Of a stretch of DNA of 64,000 bases, positions 8,776 through 16,907 are shown piece after piece. A program made the translations under genes and the position numbers. Under the pieces are notes generated by a model. The model made no database searches and was not told the DNA's origin. It saw only the letters and a program-made list of their open reading frames with translations. Source of the stretch: Variovorax paradoxus_P. Lineage in GTDB: Bacteria > Pseudomonadota > Gammaproteobacteria > Burkholderiales > Burkholderiaceae_C. How positions within the stretch are numbered: position 1 is the first letter of the stretch; each line of letters starts with the position of its first letter. Location: assembly GCF_050627025.1 (NCBI RefSeq), contig NZ_CP192472.1; one strand, 5' to 3'.

Positions 8776-9800
8776 TGGCCTGCTCCGATGGTCTGCACGT
8801 CGGTGAAGGCGGCGGCGGCATCGGGCCACGGCGCCGCATCGGCCATGGCCAGGGCGGTGGCCACTTCGTCGCCCGCCGCGTTTTCTATCGCGTCGAGCGT
8901 GGCCGCGCTCACGCCGTGCGAAAGCAGATGCCCCCGCGCCCGTGCGATCGGATCGGTTTCGAGCGCGGCTGCGAGTTCGGCAGGATCGCGGTACGCCGCA
9001 AGATCCACCGACACATGCCCCTTCACCCGATAGGTCAGCGCATGCAGCAGGCGCGGTCCGCCGCCGCTGCGCACTTCGCTTACCAGCTGCGCGGCGGTTT
9101 CGTGCACTGCAAACACATCGTTCCCATCGACCTGCGTGGCCGCAATGTCCATCGATGCAGCGCGTGCCGATGCGCCTTCGCCCGCCGTCATGGGGCCGCT
9201 TGCGGTGGTGGCGCTCCAGCGGTTGTCCTCGCAGACGAAAAGCACCGGCAGCTCGTACACGCGCGCCCAGTTGAGTGCCTCGAGAAACGGCCCGCGGTTG
9301 ATTGCGCCATCTCCGAAAAAGCAAACCGTGATGTCTCCGTTTTTCTGGAGAAGCTTCTGCGCGTGCGCTGCTCCCACGGCAATCGGCAGGCCGGCCGCCA
9401 CCACGCCGTTCGCGCCCAGCATGCCTACCGAAAAGTCCGCAATGTGCATCGAGCCACCCTTGCCGCCATTGAAGCCCGTGGCCTTGCCGAACAGCTCGCA
9501 CATCATGCGGGCAAGATCGGCGCCCTTGGCCAGCGTGTGGCCGTGGCCCCGGTGCGTGGAGGTGAGGTAGTCGCTTGCGCGCAGGTGGGCGCACACGCCC
9601 GCAGGCACCGCTTCCTGCCCGGTTGAAAGATGCAGCGGCCCGCGCACTTTTGCAGAGCCCGCAGCCTGCTGGCCATAAGCGCTCACGCCGCCCTGGCTGG
9701 CCGCCTCGGCCGCGTTCTCGAAAGCGCGTATGCGCACCATGGTGCGGTAGAGCGCCTCGCCAAGATCTTCCGGCGCGGTGCTTGAAATGCTTGAATCCAT
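8766..9800 (-). CDS. TPP-dependent 2-oxoacid/acetoin dehydrogenase E1 component, alpha subunit
   Basis: The 344-residue product carries the thiamine-pyrophosphate/Mg motif starting GDGAINRG and ending near the EDNRW segment, plus the alpha-subunit loop SHRGHGH-like TSTHRGHGHTLAKG and GFNGGKGGSMH, both typical of the AcoA/PdhA/BkdA group. Overlaps the beta subunit gene. The GGKGGSMH segment resembles acetoin and pyruvate dehydrogenase alpha subunits more than branched-chain enzymes, but the substrate is not decided. A LysR gene lies directly upstream on the same strand (75-bp gap) with an inverted repeat in the gap. Confidence 0.9.
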   Translation of the reverse strand: MDSSISSTAPEDLGEALYRTMVRIRAFENAAEAASQGGVSAYGQQAAGSAKVRGPLHLSTGQEAVPAGVCAHLRASDYLTSTHRGHGHTLAKGADLARMMCELFGKATGFNGGKGGSMHIADFSVGMLGANGVVAAGLPIAVGAAHAQKLLQKNGDITVCFFGDGAINRGPFLEALNWARVYELPVLFVCEDNRWSATTASGPMTAGEGASARAASMDIAATQVDGNDVFAVHETAAQLVSEVRSGGGPRLLHALTYRVKGHVSVDLAAYRDPAELAAALETDPIARARGHLLSHGVSAATLDAIENAAGDEVATALAMADAAPWPDAAAAFTDVQTIGAGQWI

Positions 9801-9852
9801 CTTGCCTCCAGCGCCTGTGAAGTGGGGCGCTTTGGCAAAAATCGTATCAAGC

Positions 9853-9870
9853 GTGACGATCTCCCGTCAC
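9853..9870. promoter_or_regulatory. Inverted repeat GTGACG-N6-CGTCAC upstream of the E1 alpha gene
   Basis: A perfect 6-bp-arm inverted repeat in the gap between the end of the LysR gene and the start of the E1 alpha gene. It could bind the operon's MarR or the neighbouring LysR, or be an RNA hairpin at the end of the LysR transcript. It lacks a following T-run, which favours an operator. Confidence 0.35.
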
Positions 9871-9875
9871 AGGGC

Positions 9876-10760
9876 TTACCCCCTGGGCTGGCTGGCCTCG
9901 GCCGCTTCCTGCAAGCACTGCGCGAGCCGCCCCACGACGGGTGGGCTGGCGCGCGGCTTGCGCTGCAAAAGGCCCACCTCCCTGTAGAACGTAAGCTCGC
10001 CCAGCGAGAGCACGCGAACGCTTGCCGGTAGCGGAAGGTGCGCCTCCACCAGGGGCACGAGTGCCACGCCCAGTCCTTTCGACGTCATGTGGATGAGGCC
10101 CGGTATTTCGTCGAGCTCGATGGAATCGTTGACCACGATGCCTTCGCGGCGCAGGAATCTTTCCACCATGCGGCCGCCGAACGATGCGCGGTCGTAGCGC
10201 AGGAACGGCTGCTCCTGTATGAGGGCGCGCCAGTCCTTGCCCGGCACCTTCCTGGGCGCGATGAGCACGTACGGCTCGTGCACCAGCGATTGCCACGTCA
10301 GGTCCGGAAGAATGCCGAAAGGCGGCCTGATGATCACTGCCGCGTCGATGGCGCCTGCGTCCAGGTCGTCCATCAGCCGCATCGACACGCCGGGCGACAC
10401 GTGCACGCGAAGTTGCGGAAGCTCCTTGCGCAGGCTGGCGAGCGCGCGCGCCAGCAGTGTCGATTGTGTCGATGCAATCGCGCCGATCCGCAGCAGCCCG
10501 CCGTGCGCGGCGTCCTCCGGCAGGTCGCCCAGCTTGGCATAAAGCCCGCAAATCTCTTCCGCGCGCGCCAACGTCGTCTCGCCTGCCGCGTTCAAGGTGG
10601 CCGAGCGGCCCGTTCTGTCGAAGAGCTCGAACCCCAGCGCCTCTTCAAGCCGCTTGATCTGGCTGCTGACCGCCGATTGCGTGAGGCCGATGCGCTCGCC
10701 CGCGGCGGCAAACGTACCGTGCCGGCACACGGCAATAAAGGTTCTGAGCTCGTTGATCAT
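9876..10760 (-). CDS. LysR-family transcriptional regulator
   Basis: The 294-residue product begins MINELRTFIAVCRHGTFAAAGERIGLTQSAVSSQIKRLEEALGFELFDRTGRSATLN, a LysR winged helix, followed by the periplasmic-binding-like effector domain. All nearby genes on both sides are on the same strand, so it may control the downstream E1 genes, the upstream binding-protein genes, or itself. A near-perfect 25-bp palindrome sits about 20 bp before its ATG. Confidence 0.9.
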   Translation of the reverse strand: MINELRTFIAVCRHGTFAAAGERIGLTQSAVSSQIKRLEEALGFELFDRTGRSATLNAAGETTLARAEEICGLYAKLGDLPEDAAHGGLLRIGAIASTQSTLLARALASLRKELPQLRVHVSPGVSMRLMDDLDAGAIDAAVIIRPPFGILPDLTWQSLVHEPYVLIAPRKVPGKDWRALIQEQPFLRYDRASFGGRMVERFLRREGIVVNDSIELDEIPGLIHMTSKGLGVALVPLVEAHLPLPASVRVLSLGELTFYREVGLLQRKPRASPPVVGRLAQCLQEAAEASQPRG

Positions 10761-10780
10761 GGCCCGAGCATCTCAAGAAT

Positions 10781-10805
10781 CGATGACTCGTTCAACGACT
10801 CATCG
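10781..10805. promoter_or_regulatory. Near-perfect 25-bp palindrome before a LysR gene
   Basis: Arms CGATGACTCGTT (10781-10792) and AACGACTCATCG (10794-10805) around a single central C are complementary at 11 of 12 positions. It begins 21 bp upstream of the LysR ATG at 10760, the usual place for LysR autoregulation. Confidence 0.5.
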
Positions 10806-10828
10806 CTCAGGTTCATGCACGGCGCGCA

Positions 10829-11740
10829 CTATCGCGCTTCGTACTCTTCCATCGGCTTGTCGGTCGGGTTGGCCCAGGCGGCTTTCGTCAGGGCGCTCGC
10901 CGGCAGTCCGACCTTCGAGTTGTGCGGCGGAATGGGCTGCACAAACCACTTGTCGTAGATGCGCGCGGCCTCCCCGCTCCTGGCCAGCGACACCACGCTC
11001 TGGTCGACGAGCTTCTTGAACCCAGCGTCTCCCTTCGCAAGCATGATCGCAATCGGCTCCACGCTGAGCACCTGGTCGAGCAGCTTGTATTGCGCCGGTT
11101 CCCTGCTCTTGGAAATGAGCGTGGCAAGAATCTGGCCATCGGCCGCAAAGCCCTCCACGCGCCCCGACTCGAGCAGCAGGAAGCCCTCGCTGTTGTCCTT
11201 GGCCAGCACTTCCGCAATTTCGCCCGCGCCATCGCGCTTGAGCTTTCGCAGGATTTGTACGGACGTAGTGCCCGTTGTCGCAGCCACCGCTTTGCCCGCC
11301 AGCTGCGCCGGAGACGCAACGCCCGAGCTTGCCTTGACGGCGATGCGAACCCCTTCGACATAGAGCGTAGGGGCAAACGCCACGTCTTTCTGACGCGCCG
11401 TATTGTTGGTGGTGGTGCCGCATTCGATGTCGACCGTGCCGTTCTGAACCAGGGCAATGCGGTTCTGCGGCGTGACCAGCTGGTACTTCACGTTGATCTT
11501 TTCGAGCTGCAGCGCTTTCCGGATGTCTGCGATGACACGCTCGCAGACTTCCACATGAAAGCCCGTGTAGCTGCCGGGCCCCAGCGTGAAGGACATGGCG
11601 CCCGAAGCGTCCCGCACGCCCATGGTGATGGCGCCCGATTCCTTGATCTTCTTCAAGGTGTCGATCTGGGCAGAAGCGCTTGCGGCTGAAAGCAGGAGAG
11701 CCGCTGCAGTGGCGCACGCGATGAGCAAAGGGGTTTTCAC
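10829..11740 (-). CDS. ABC-type amino-acid (GltI-like) periplasmic substrate-binding protein
   Basis: A 303-residue exported binding protein. The start is GTG at 11740, supported by AGAGG six nt upstream; this places a clean signal peptide (LLIACATAAALLLSAASASAQ) at the N-terminus. The mature protein has the family 3 solute-binding fold, with GVRDASGAMSF near the start and FHVEVCERVIADIRKAL, as in glutamate/aspartate binding proteins. No permease or ATPase gene is next to it. It is 14 nt downstream of a VOC gene on the same strand, so the two are probably one transcript. Confidence 0.88.
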   Translation of the reverse strand: MKTPLLIACATAAALLLSAASASAQIDTLKKIKESGAITMGVRDASGAMSFTLGPGSYTGFHVEVCERVIADIRKALQLEKINVKYQLVTPQNRIALVQNGTVDIECGTTTNNTARQKDVAFAPTLYVEGVRIAVKASSGVASPAQLAGKAVAATTGTTSVQILRKLKRDGAGEIAEVLAKDNSEGFLLLESGRVEGFAADGQILATLISKSREPAQYKLLDQVLSVEPIAIMLAKGDAGFKKLVDQSVVSLARSGEAARIYDKWFVQPIPPHNSKVGLPASALTKAAWANPTDKPMEEYEAR

Positions 11741-11754
11741 GCGGTGCCTCTTTC

Positions 11755-12195
11755 TCAGACGGCGAACAGCGAATCCAGGTTCGCGAACGACTTCATCTCG
11801 ATGGCGTTGCCCGAGGGATCGAGAAAGAACATCGTCGCCTGTTCGCCCGCCTCGCCCTTGAAGCGGATGTAGGGCTCGATCACGAATTTCGTTTGCCGCG
11901 CAATGAGCTTGTCGGCCATTGCCTGCCACTTGGCCATTGGAAGAATGGCGCCGAAATGCCGCACCGGCACGTCGTGCCCGTCTACCGCGCTGCTGGCCTT
12001 GTGGCCGCATTCATCGGGCGCAAGGTGCGCCACGATCTGGTGGCCGTAGAAGTCGAAGTCGACCCACTCCGGCGCACTGCGGCCTTCGGGGCAGCCGAGC
12101 AGCTCTCCATAGAACGCGCGCGCTTCGGCAATGTCGCGAACCGGAAAAGCCAGGTGAAAAGGAATTCTTTCGTGAGGAGCATTCATGACGGACAT
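11755..12195 (-). CDS. VOC-superfamily (glyoxalase/dioxygenase-like) protein
   Basis: A protein of about 146 residues with the beta-alpha-beta-beta-beta VOC fold: HLAFPVRDIAEARAFYGELLGC at the start and FLDPSGNAIEMKSF near the end, the latter giving the C-terminal metal-binding glutamate. Members include glyoxalases, extradiol dioxygenases and resistance proteins; the specific reaction is unknown. Start uncertain: ATG 12195 and ATG 12186 are both possible, with no clear ribosome site. It faces away from the xylF gene across a 250-bp regulatory region. Confidence 0.8.
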   Translation of the reverse strand: MSVMNAPHERIPFHLAFPVRDIAEARAFYGELLGCPEGRSAPEWVDFDFYGHQIVAHLAPDECGHKASSAVDGHDVPVRHFGAILPMAKWQAMADKLIARQTKFVIEPYIRFKGEAGEQATMFFLDPSGNAIEMKSFANLDSLFAV

Positions 12196-12370
12196 CGCAG
12201 CTGAAAGTTGAAGGTGAGCAAACTTTAAGCAGCGAGCCTCATAAACGAAAACGATATATCTCATTGCTGAGCATCGATTTCTTCAATGGTTTGCAGCCGT
12301 CCGGTGCCTTGCACTTTGAAACCAGGTTCATCGGGAATTCCCGGATGACCTTGGCCCGGCACCAATGGGA

Positions 12371-12397
12371 TAGTTAGTTCGCCCTTCAAACTAACTA
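12371..12397. promoter_or_regulatory. Candidate ROK/XylR operator, TAGTTAGTT-N9-AACTAACTA
   Basis: A perfect inverted repeat with 9-bp arms, 50 bp upstream of the xylF ATG. The half-site resembles the TTAGTTT half-sites recognised by XylR-type ROK repressors of Gram-positive bacteria. A ROK gene ends the same cluster, so this is its likely site. Confidence 0.6.
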
Positions 12398-12446
12398 ATT
12401 TCTTACACGGCGTTTTTCGCCGGGCACCACCACAGGAGAGACATCG

Positions 12447-13469
12447 ATGCAACTCAAGCACACCCTGGCCGCCATGGCCTTCGGCCTCACCGCAGTGAGC
12501 GCATTGGCCCAGACCGTGGTCGGCGTGAGCTGGTCCAACTTCCAGGAAGAGCGATGGAAGACGGACGAGGCCGCCATCAAGGCCCAGCTCGAGAAGCTCG
12601 GTGCCAAGTACATCAGCGCCGATGCGGGTGGCTCGCCCGAGAAGCAGCTGGGCGACATCGAGGGGCTGATGTCCAAGGGCGCAAAGGCGCTCATCGTGCT
12701 GGCTATGGACAAGGACGCGATCCTTCCTGCCATTACCAAGGCCACTCGCCAGAAGGTGCCCGTTGTGGCGTATGACCGGCTGATCGAGGCGCCGGGCGTC
12801 TTCTACATCACGTTCGACAACGTCGAAGTGGGCCGCATGGAAGCGCGAGAGGTGTTCAAGGTCAAGCCCAAGGGCAACTACGTGATCATCAAGGGTTCGC
12901 CCAGCGACCCCAACGCCGACTTCCTGCGTGCGGGCCAGCAAGAGGTGCTGGACGCTGCCGTGAAGAAGGGCGACATCAAGATCGTGGGCGACGAATACAC
13001 CGAAGGCTGGAAGCCCGAAGTTGCGCAAAAGAACATGGAGCAGATCCTCACCAAGGTCGGCAACAAGGTCGATGCCGTGGTGGCCGCCAACGACGGCACG
13101 GCGGGCGGCGCGGTGGCCGCGCTCACGGCCAAGGGCCTGCGCGGCATTCCGGTGTCCGGCCAGGACGCCGACTTTGCGGCGCTCAACCGCATTGCACTGG
13201 GCACGCAAACCGCAACCATCTTCAAGGACTCGCGCGAGCTCGGGCGCGAGGCCGCCAGCGCAGCCATTGCGCTGTCGCAAAACAAGCCCGTCGAAAAGGC
13301 CGCGCCCTGGAATTCGGGCCCGAAGAAAATCTCGCTCTCGTCGCGCCTGCTCACGCCGGTGCCGATCACGCGCGACAACCTCGACGTGGTCGTGAAGGCC
13401 GGCTGGATCAAGAAGGACGAGCTCTGCAAGGGCGTCCCGGCGGCCAGCGCGCCTGCGGCCTGCAAGTAG
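12447..13469 (+). CDS. xylF: Xylose ABC transporter, periplasmic substrate-binding protein
   Basis: The 340-residue product has a signal peptide (MQLKHTLAAMAFGLTAVSALAQ) and is close to E. coli XylF along its length: the ERW motif near the mature start, GGSPEKQLGDIEGLMSKGAKALIV, PVVAYDRLI, DNVEVG, AVVAANDGTAGGAVAAL and SGQDADFAALNRIALGTQTAT. It binds a sugar, most likely D-xylose, and delivers it to the XylH permease. A GGAG ribosome site (AGGAGAG) precedes the ATG. First gene of the xyl cluster; followed by a GC-rich hairpin that may raise its expression over the membrane genes. Confidence 0.93.
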   Translation: MQLKHTLAAMAFGLTAVSALAQTVVGVSWSNFQEERWKTDEAAIKAQLEKLGAKYISADAGGSPEKQLGDIEGLMSKGAKALIVLAMDKDAILPAITKATRQKVPVVAYDRLIEAPGVFYITFDNVEVGRMEAREVFKVKPKGNYVIIKGSPSDPNADFLRAGQQEVLDAAVKKGDIKIVGDEYTEGWKPEVAQKNMEQILTKVGNKVDAVVAANDGTAGGAVAALTAKGLRGIPVSGQDADFAALNRIALGTQTATIFKDSRELGREAASAAIALSQNKPVEKAAPWNSGPKKISLSSRLLTPVPITRDNLDVVVKAGWIKKDELCKGVPAASAPAACK

Positions 13470-13535
13470 CAACGGCAGCGGCAACAGCAGCAGCGGCGAG
13501 CACAGGCGCTCGCCCATGATCCGCGCAGCATTGCG

Positions 13536-13560
13536 CCGGCGGGCCTGAGGGCCCGGCCGG
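13536..13560 (+). other. Strong GC hairpin between xylF and xylH
   Basis: GCCGGCGGGCC and GGGCCCGGCCGG pair around a TGA loop with one bulge. No T-run follows. In binding-protein-dependent transport operons such hairpins often protect the upstream message and lower downstream expression; that role is inferred. Confidence 0.4.
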
Positions 13561-13600
13561 AGAGCGGGTGCGCACCTGTACCTTCGAGAGGGCAAGAAAA

Positions 13601-14791
13601 ATGAGCAACCAAACACCAGGCTGGTGGCGCCGCACCGGTGTCGATCTGCGGCTGCTGTTGATGAGCGTGCTGCTGATTGCGATGGGCGTGGTCTTCAACG
13701 TGATGTCGGGCGGCGTGTTTCTTTCGCCCGAAAACCTCTACAACGTGGCGCAGCAGACGGCCGTGGTGGGCATCGTGTCGACGGTGATGGTGCTGGTCAT
13801 CGTCGCGCGCCACATCGATCTTTCGGTCGGCTCGGTCATGGGCTTCGTCGGCGTGCTGATCGCCTACCTGCAATACACCTCGGGCTGGTCATGGCCCACG
13901 GCATGCCTGGCAGGTCTTGCGGTGGCGCTGCTGGTGTCCATCTACCAGGGCTGGCTCACGGCCATGCTGGGCGTACCCTCGTTCGTGGTCACGCTGGGCG
14001 GCCTGATGTCTTTTCGCGGCGCGGCCTTCCTGGTGGCAGACGGCAAGACACAGCCCGTGAACGATGAATTCTTTCAGCGGCTCGGCGGCGGCTACGACGG
14101 CGGCATCGGCACCACGGCAACCTGGGCCATTGCAGCCTTCGTCGCGCTGGTGCTGTTCGGCCGCATGCTACAGAAGCGCCGCGCCCGCGCCCACCACGAA
14201 ATGCCCAACGAACCGCTGTGGATGGAGGTGCTGCTGACGGCGGTACCCGCGGCCGTGGTGTTCGTCTTTGCGGCAGTCATGAACAACTATCAGATCGCCT
14301 CGAAGGACGCGCCGCAGGGCCTGCCGATTCCGGTGCTCATATGGGCGGTGGTGGCAATCGTGCTGTCGTTCATCGTGCACCGCACGCGCTTCGGCCGCTA
14401 TGTTTTCGCAATGGGCGGCAACCCCGATGCCGCGGCGCTGGTGGGCATTCCGGTGAAGCGCGTCACGCTGATGCTGTTCGCATTGCTCGCGGTGCTGGTC
14501 ACGGTGGCGGCCATCGTGTCGATTGCGCGCCTCAACGCCGGCACCAATTCGCTGGGCACCGGCATGGAGCTGTATGTGATTGCGGCGGCCGTCATCGGCG
14601 GCACCGCACTCGCGGGGGGCACCGGCTCGATCTTCGGATCGGTGCTGGGCGCGCTCATCATGCAGTCGCTCGACAGCGGCATGCTGCTGCTCGACGTACC
14701 CATCGGCAAGCGCATGGTCATCATCGGGCAGGTGCTGATCGTGGCGGTCGTGTTCGATGTGCTGTACCGGCGCAAGTTCGGGGAGAACTAG
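13601..14791 (+). CDS. xylH: Xylose ABC transporter, permease
   Basis: A polytopic inner-membrane protein of 396 residues, with about ten hydrophobic segments. FLSPENLYNVAQQTAVVGIVSTVMVLVIV, then IDLSVGSVMG, and VPSFVVTLGGLMSFRG are the standard motifs of XylH/RbsC permeases. ATG at 13601 chosen because the product then starts with a short basic cytoplasmic tail before the first membrane segment. It lies between the binding-protein and ATPase genes and abuts the ATPase start directly. Confidence 0.92.
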   Translation: MSNQTPGWWRRTGVDLRLLLMSVLLIAMGVVFNVMSGGVFLSPENLYNVAQQTAVVGIVSTVMVLVIVARHIDLSVGSVMGFVGVLIAYLQYTSGWSWPTACLAGLAVALLVSIYQGWLTAMLGVPSFVVTLGGLMSFRGAAFLVADGKTQPVNDEFFQRLGGGYDGGIGTTATWAIAAFVALVLFGRMLQKRRARAHHEMPNEPLWMEVLLTAVPAAVVFVFAAVMNNYQIASKDAPQGLPIPVLIWAVVAIVLSFIVHRTRFGRYVFAMGGNPDAAALVGIPVKRVTLMLFALLAVLVTVAAIVSIARLNAGTNSLGTGMELYVIAAAVIGGTALAGGTGSIFGSVLGALIMQSLDSGMLLLDVPIGKRMVIIGQVLIVAVVFDVLYRRKFGEN

Positions 14792-15568
14792 ATGAACGCT
14801 GTAGACACCTCGAAACCATTGGTCGAGCTCAAGGAAATCCGCAAAGCCTTCGGCGGCGTAAAGGCCGTGGACGGCGTGAGCATCAACCTCTACCCCGGTG
14901 AAGTCGTCGCAGTGCTTGGTCACAACGGCGCAGGCAAAAGCACGCTCATGAAGATGCTCGCGGGCGCCTACCCCATCGATTCGGGCGACACGCTGATCGC
15001 GGGCGAAAAGGTCAACATCCGCACGCCCGCGGAGGCGCAGGCGCTGGGCATCGAGACCATCTACCAGACCCTCGCGCTTGCAGACAACCTCGACTCCGTG
15101 TCCAACCTTTTTCTCGGCCGCGAGAAGATGACGCGCTGGAACACGCTCGACGACCATTTCATGGAGGTGCAGGCGCGCAAGGTGTTCCAGCGCCTGAACA
15201 AGAACTTCACCAACATCCGCATTCCTGTGCGCCGCCTCTCCGGTGGACAGCGGCAGGTGGTGGCGATTTCGCGTGCGCTGTACTTCAACGCACGCATTCT
15301 CATCATGGACGAGCCCTGCGCCGCGCTCGGCCCTGAAGAAACCGCCATGGTCGGCGGGCTCGTGAAGCAGCTCAAGGCCGACGGCGTCGGCATTTTCCTC
15401 ATCACCCACGACATGCCCGATGTGTTCTCGCTCAGCGACCGCGTCGCCGTCATGAAGAACGGCAAGCTCGTGGGCACCTACCGCACGGCCGACGTTACCG
15501 AAGACGAAGTGCTCGGCATGATCATCGCCGGCAAGCGCCCCGAAGGAAAAGAGCAGGCGCACAGGTGA
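14792..15568 (+). CDS. Sugar ABC transporter ATPase, single-domain (XylG/FrcA-like)
   Basis: The 258-residue ATPase has Walker A GHNGAGKST (about 47-55), signature LSGGQRQ, Walker B ILIMDEP followed by CAALGPEE, and H-loop THD. E. coli XylG and RbsA carry two ABC domains (about 500 residues); this one has a single domain, as in the fructose transporter FrcA, so it presumably acts as a homodimer. Its ATG immediately follows the TAG of the permease gene. The usual DEPTAALGP is DEPCAALGP here, a conservative difference outside the catalytic residues. Confidence 0.92.
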   Translation: MNAVDTSKPLVELKEIRKAFGGVKAVDGVSINLYPGEVVAVLGHNGAGKSTLMKMLAGAYPIDSGDTLIAGEKVNIRTPAEAQALGIETIYQTLALADNLDSVSNLFLGREKMTRWNTLDDHFMEVQARKVFQRLNKNFTNIRIPVRRLSGGQRQVVAISRALYFNARILIMDEPCAALGPEETAMVGGLVKQLKADGVGIFLITHDMPDVFSLSDRVAVMKNGKLVGTYRTADVTEDEVLGMIIAGKRPEGKEQAHR

Positions 15569-15605
15569 ACGTGGTGGTGTCGGTTTGTGCGCCGGGGGTT
15601 GCTCC

Positions 15606-16766
15606 ATGACCATCGGCGACCAGCAACTGCTCAAGCGAATGAACCGCAGCGCACTGCTGCGTTTGCTGCGCGCGCGGCCCGGCTTGTCGCGGGCGCGGTT
15701 GGCCAGCGAAAGCGGCCTTACCAAATCGACCGTGAGCCTGCTGGTGCGCGAGCTGCTCGACGAGGGCTGGCTCAGCGAAGCGGGTGCCACCGTTGCCGAT
15801 GGCCTGGGGCGGCCTTCCACGCCGCTGCAGATCAACGTCGGCGTGCGCGCATTGATGGGCGTCGAGATTGCCGTCGAAACCGTGCGCCTCGTTTGCGTCT
15901 CGCTGCAGGGCGAGGTGCTGCATGCCGATACGCAAGCGCTGGCCGATGGCACGCCTGCGGGCGTTTGCGCGCAGGTCGCGCGCATGGCCGCGGCGGCGCA
16001 TGCGCAATTGAAGGGCCTGGGACTGCGCCTGTCGAGCATCGGTGTCGGCGTGCCGGGTGCGGTGGACGATTGCACAGGCGTGGTCCGCTTTGCGCCCAAC
16101 CTCGGCTGGCGCAATGTGAGCCTGTTGCCCGCGCTCGAAAAAGCCTTTGCTGCCGCAGGGCTGCCGGGCGTGACCGTGCAGTTGCAGAACGATGCCGATG
16201 CGGGCGCGCTCGGCGAATACGAATTCTTCGGCAGCGAAGGCGGAGACCCACTCATTTTTGTCAGTTGCGACGTGGGCGTGGGTGCCGGCGTGGTGCTGAA
16301 CGACCGCCTGTTTACCGGCGCGCAAGGCATGGCCGGAGAGATCGGCCACACCATATTGCAGATCGACGGGCCGCTGTGTTCGTGCGGCCGCCGCGGTTGC
16401 GCCGAGGCCTTCTTCGGCTCGCATGCACTGGAGCGCGAGGGGCCCGGCATGGCGCATGCGGCCGCCTTCCTCGGCGTGCTGCTGCAGAACCTGTGGGTCA
16501 CGTTCGATCCGCGTGCAATTGTGCTCGGCGGCAAATCGTGCACCAACCATCCCGGCTTGCTGCAAGCGGCCTTCGAGGTGGTCAAGCGCCAGGCCGACGC
16601 GGCCGGCATGCCCGCACCCGACCTGCGCCTGGCGCGCTACGGCGAGCTTGCTGCCGCCGTGGGTGCTGCGGCGCTGGCGCTGCATGAGTACCTGCGGCCG
16701 CTCCAGCCCGATGCGCGCACGCGCCGTGCCCGCGCCGCGCGCGAAGACCGAATACCTTCGAACTAA
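15606..16766 (+). CDS. ROK-family transcriptional repressor (XylR-like)
   Basis: The 386-residue product begins with a winged helix (about 8-70: NRSALLRLLRARPGLSRARLASESGLTKSTVSLLVRELLDEGW) followed by a ROK sugar-kinase-like domain with VGVGAGVV, GEIGH and the zinc motif CSCGRRGCAE. ROK regulators of this type bind sugars such as xylose and release their operator. The ATG at 15606 gives the normal family N-terminus. It follows the ATPase gene on the same strand by 37 nt, and a matching palindrome stands before xylF. Confidence 0.9.
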   Translation: MTIGDQQLLKRMNRSALLRLLRARPGLSRARLASESGLTKSTVSLLVRELLDEGWLSEAGATVADGLGRPSTPLQINVGVRALMGVEIAVETVRLVCVSLQGEVLHADTQALADGTPAGVCAQVARMAAAAHAQLKGLGLRLSSIGVGVPGAVDDCTGVVRFAPNLGWRNVSLLPALEKAFAAAGLPGVTVQLQNDADAGALGEYEFFGSEGGDPLIFVSCDVGVGAGVVLNDRLFTGAQGMAGEIGHTILQIDGPLCSCGRRGCAEAFFGSHALEREGPGMAHAAAFLGVLLQNLWVTFDPRAIVLGGKSCTNHPGLLQAAFEVVKRQADAAGMPAPDLRLARYGELAAAVGAAALALHEYLRPLQPDARTRRARAAREDRIPSN

Positions 16767-16907
16767 AGGCCGCCCTTCAAGGCGGCAATGCCCCCCGGCA
16801 TTGCACGGCCACATGCGCAAACCGCCTACGCACGTCGGCGTTGCCTTGGCCTAGGTTCTGAACTTCGCAGTCTCCAGGAACCCGGGAACAACAAGGAGCT
16901 TCGTGCC

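Noticed and set aside
7792..9594. E1 beta reading frame extended upstream to 600 residues
   Set aside because: The extra part is the out-of-frame shadow of the E1 alpha gene; the ATG at 8775 with GGAG gives the normal family length.
12332..12343. Perfect palindrome CGGGAATTCCCG upstream of xylF
   Set aside because: Short and GC-rich, with no matching regulator; the longer AGTTAGTT dyad closer to xylF is a better operator.
14168..16609. An 813-codon open frame on the minus strand across xylH, the ATPase and the ROK gene
   Set aside because: It is antisense to three well-supported genes, its residue composition (Arg/His/Ala/Pro-rich) is that of a high-GC shadow frame, and no domain is recognisable.
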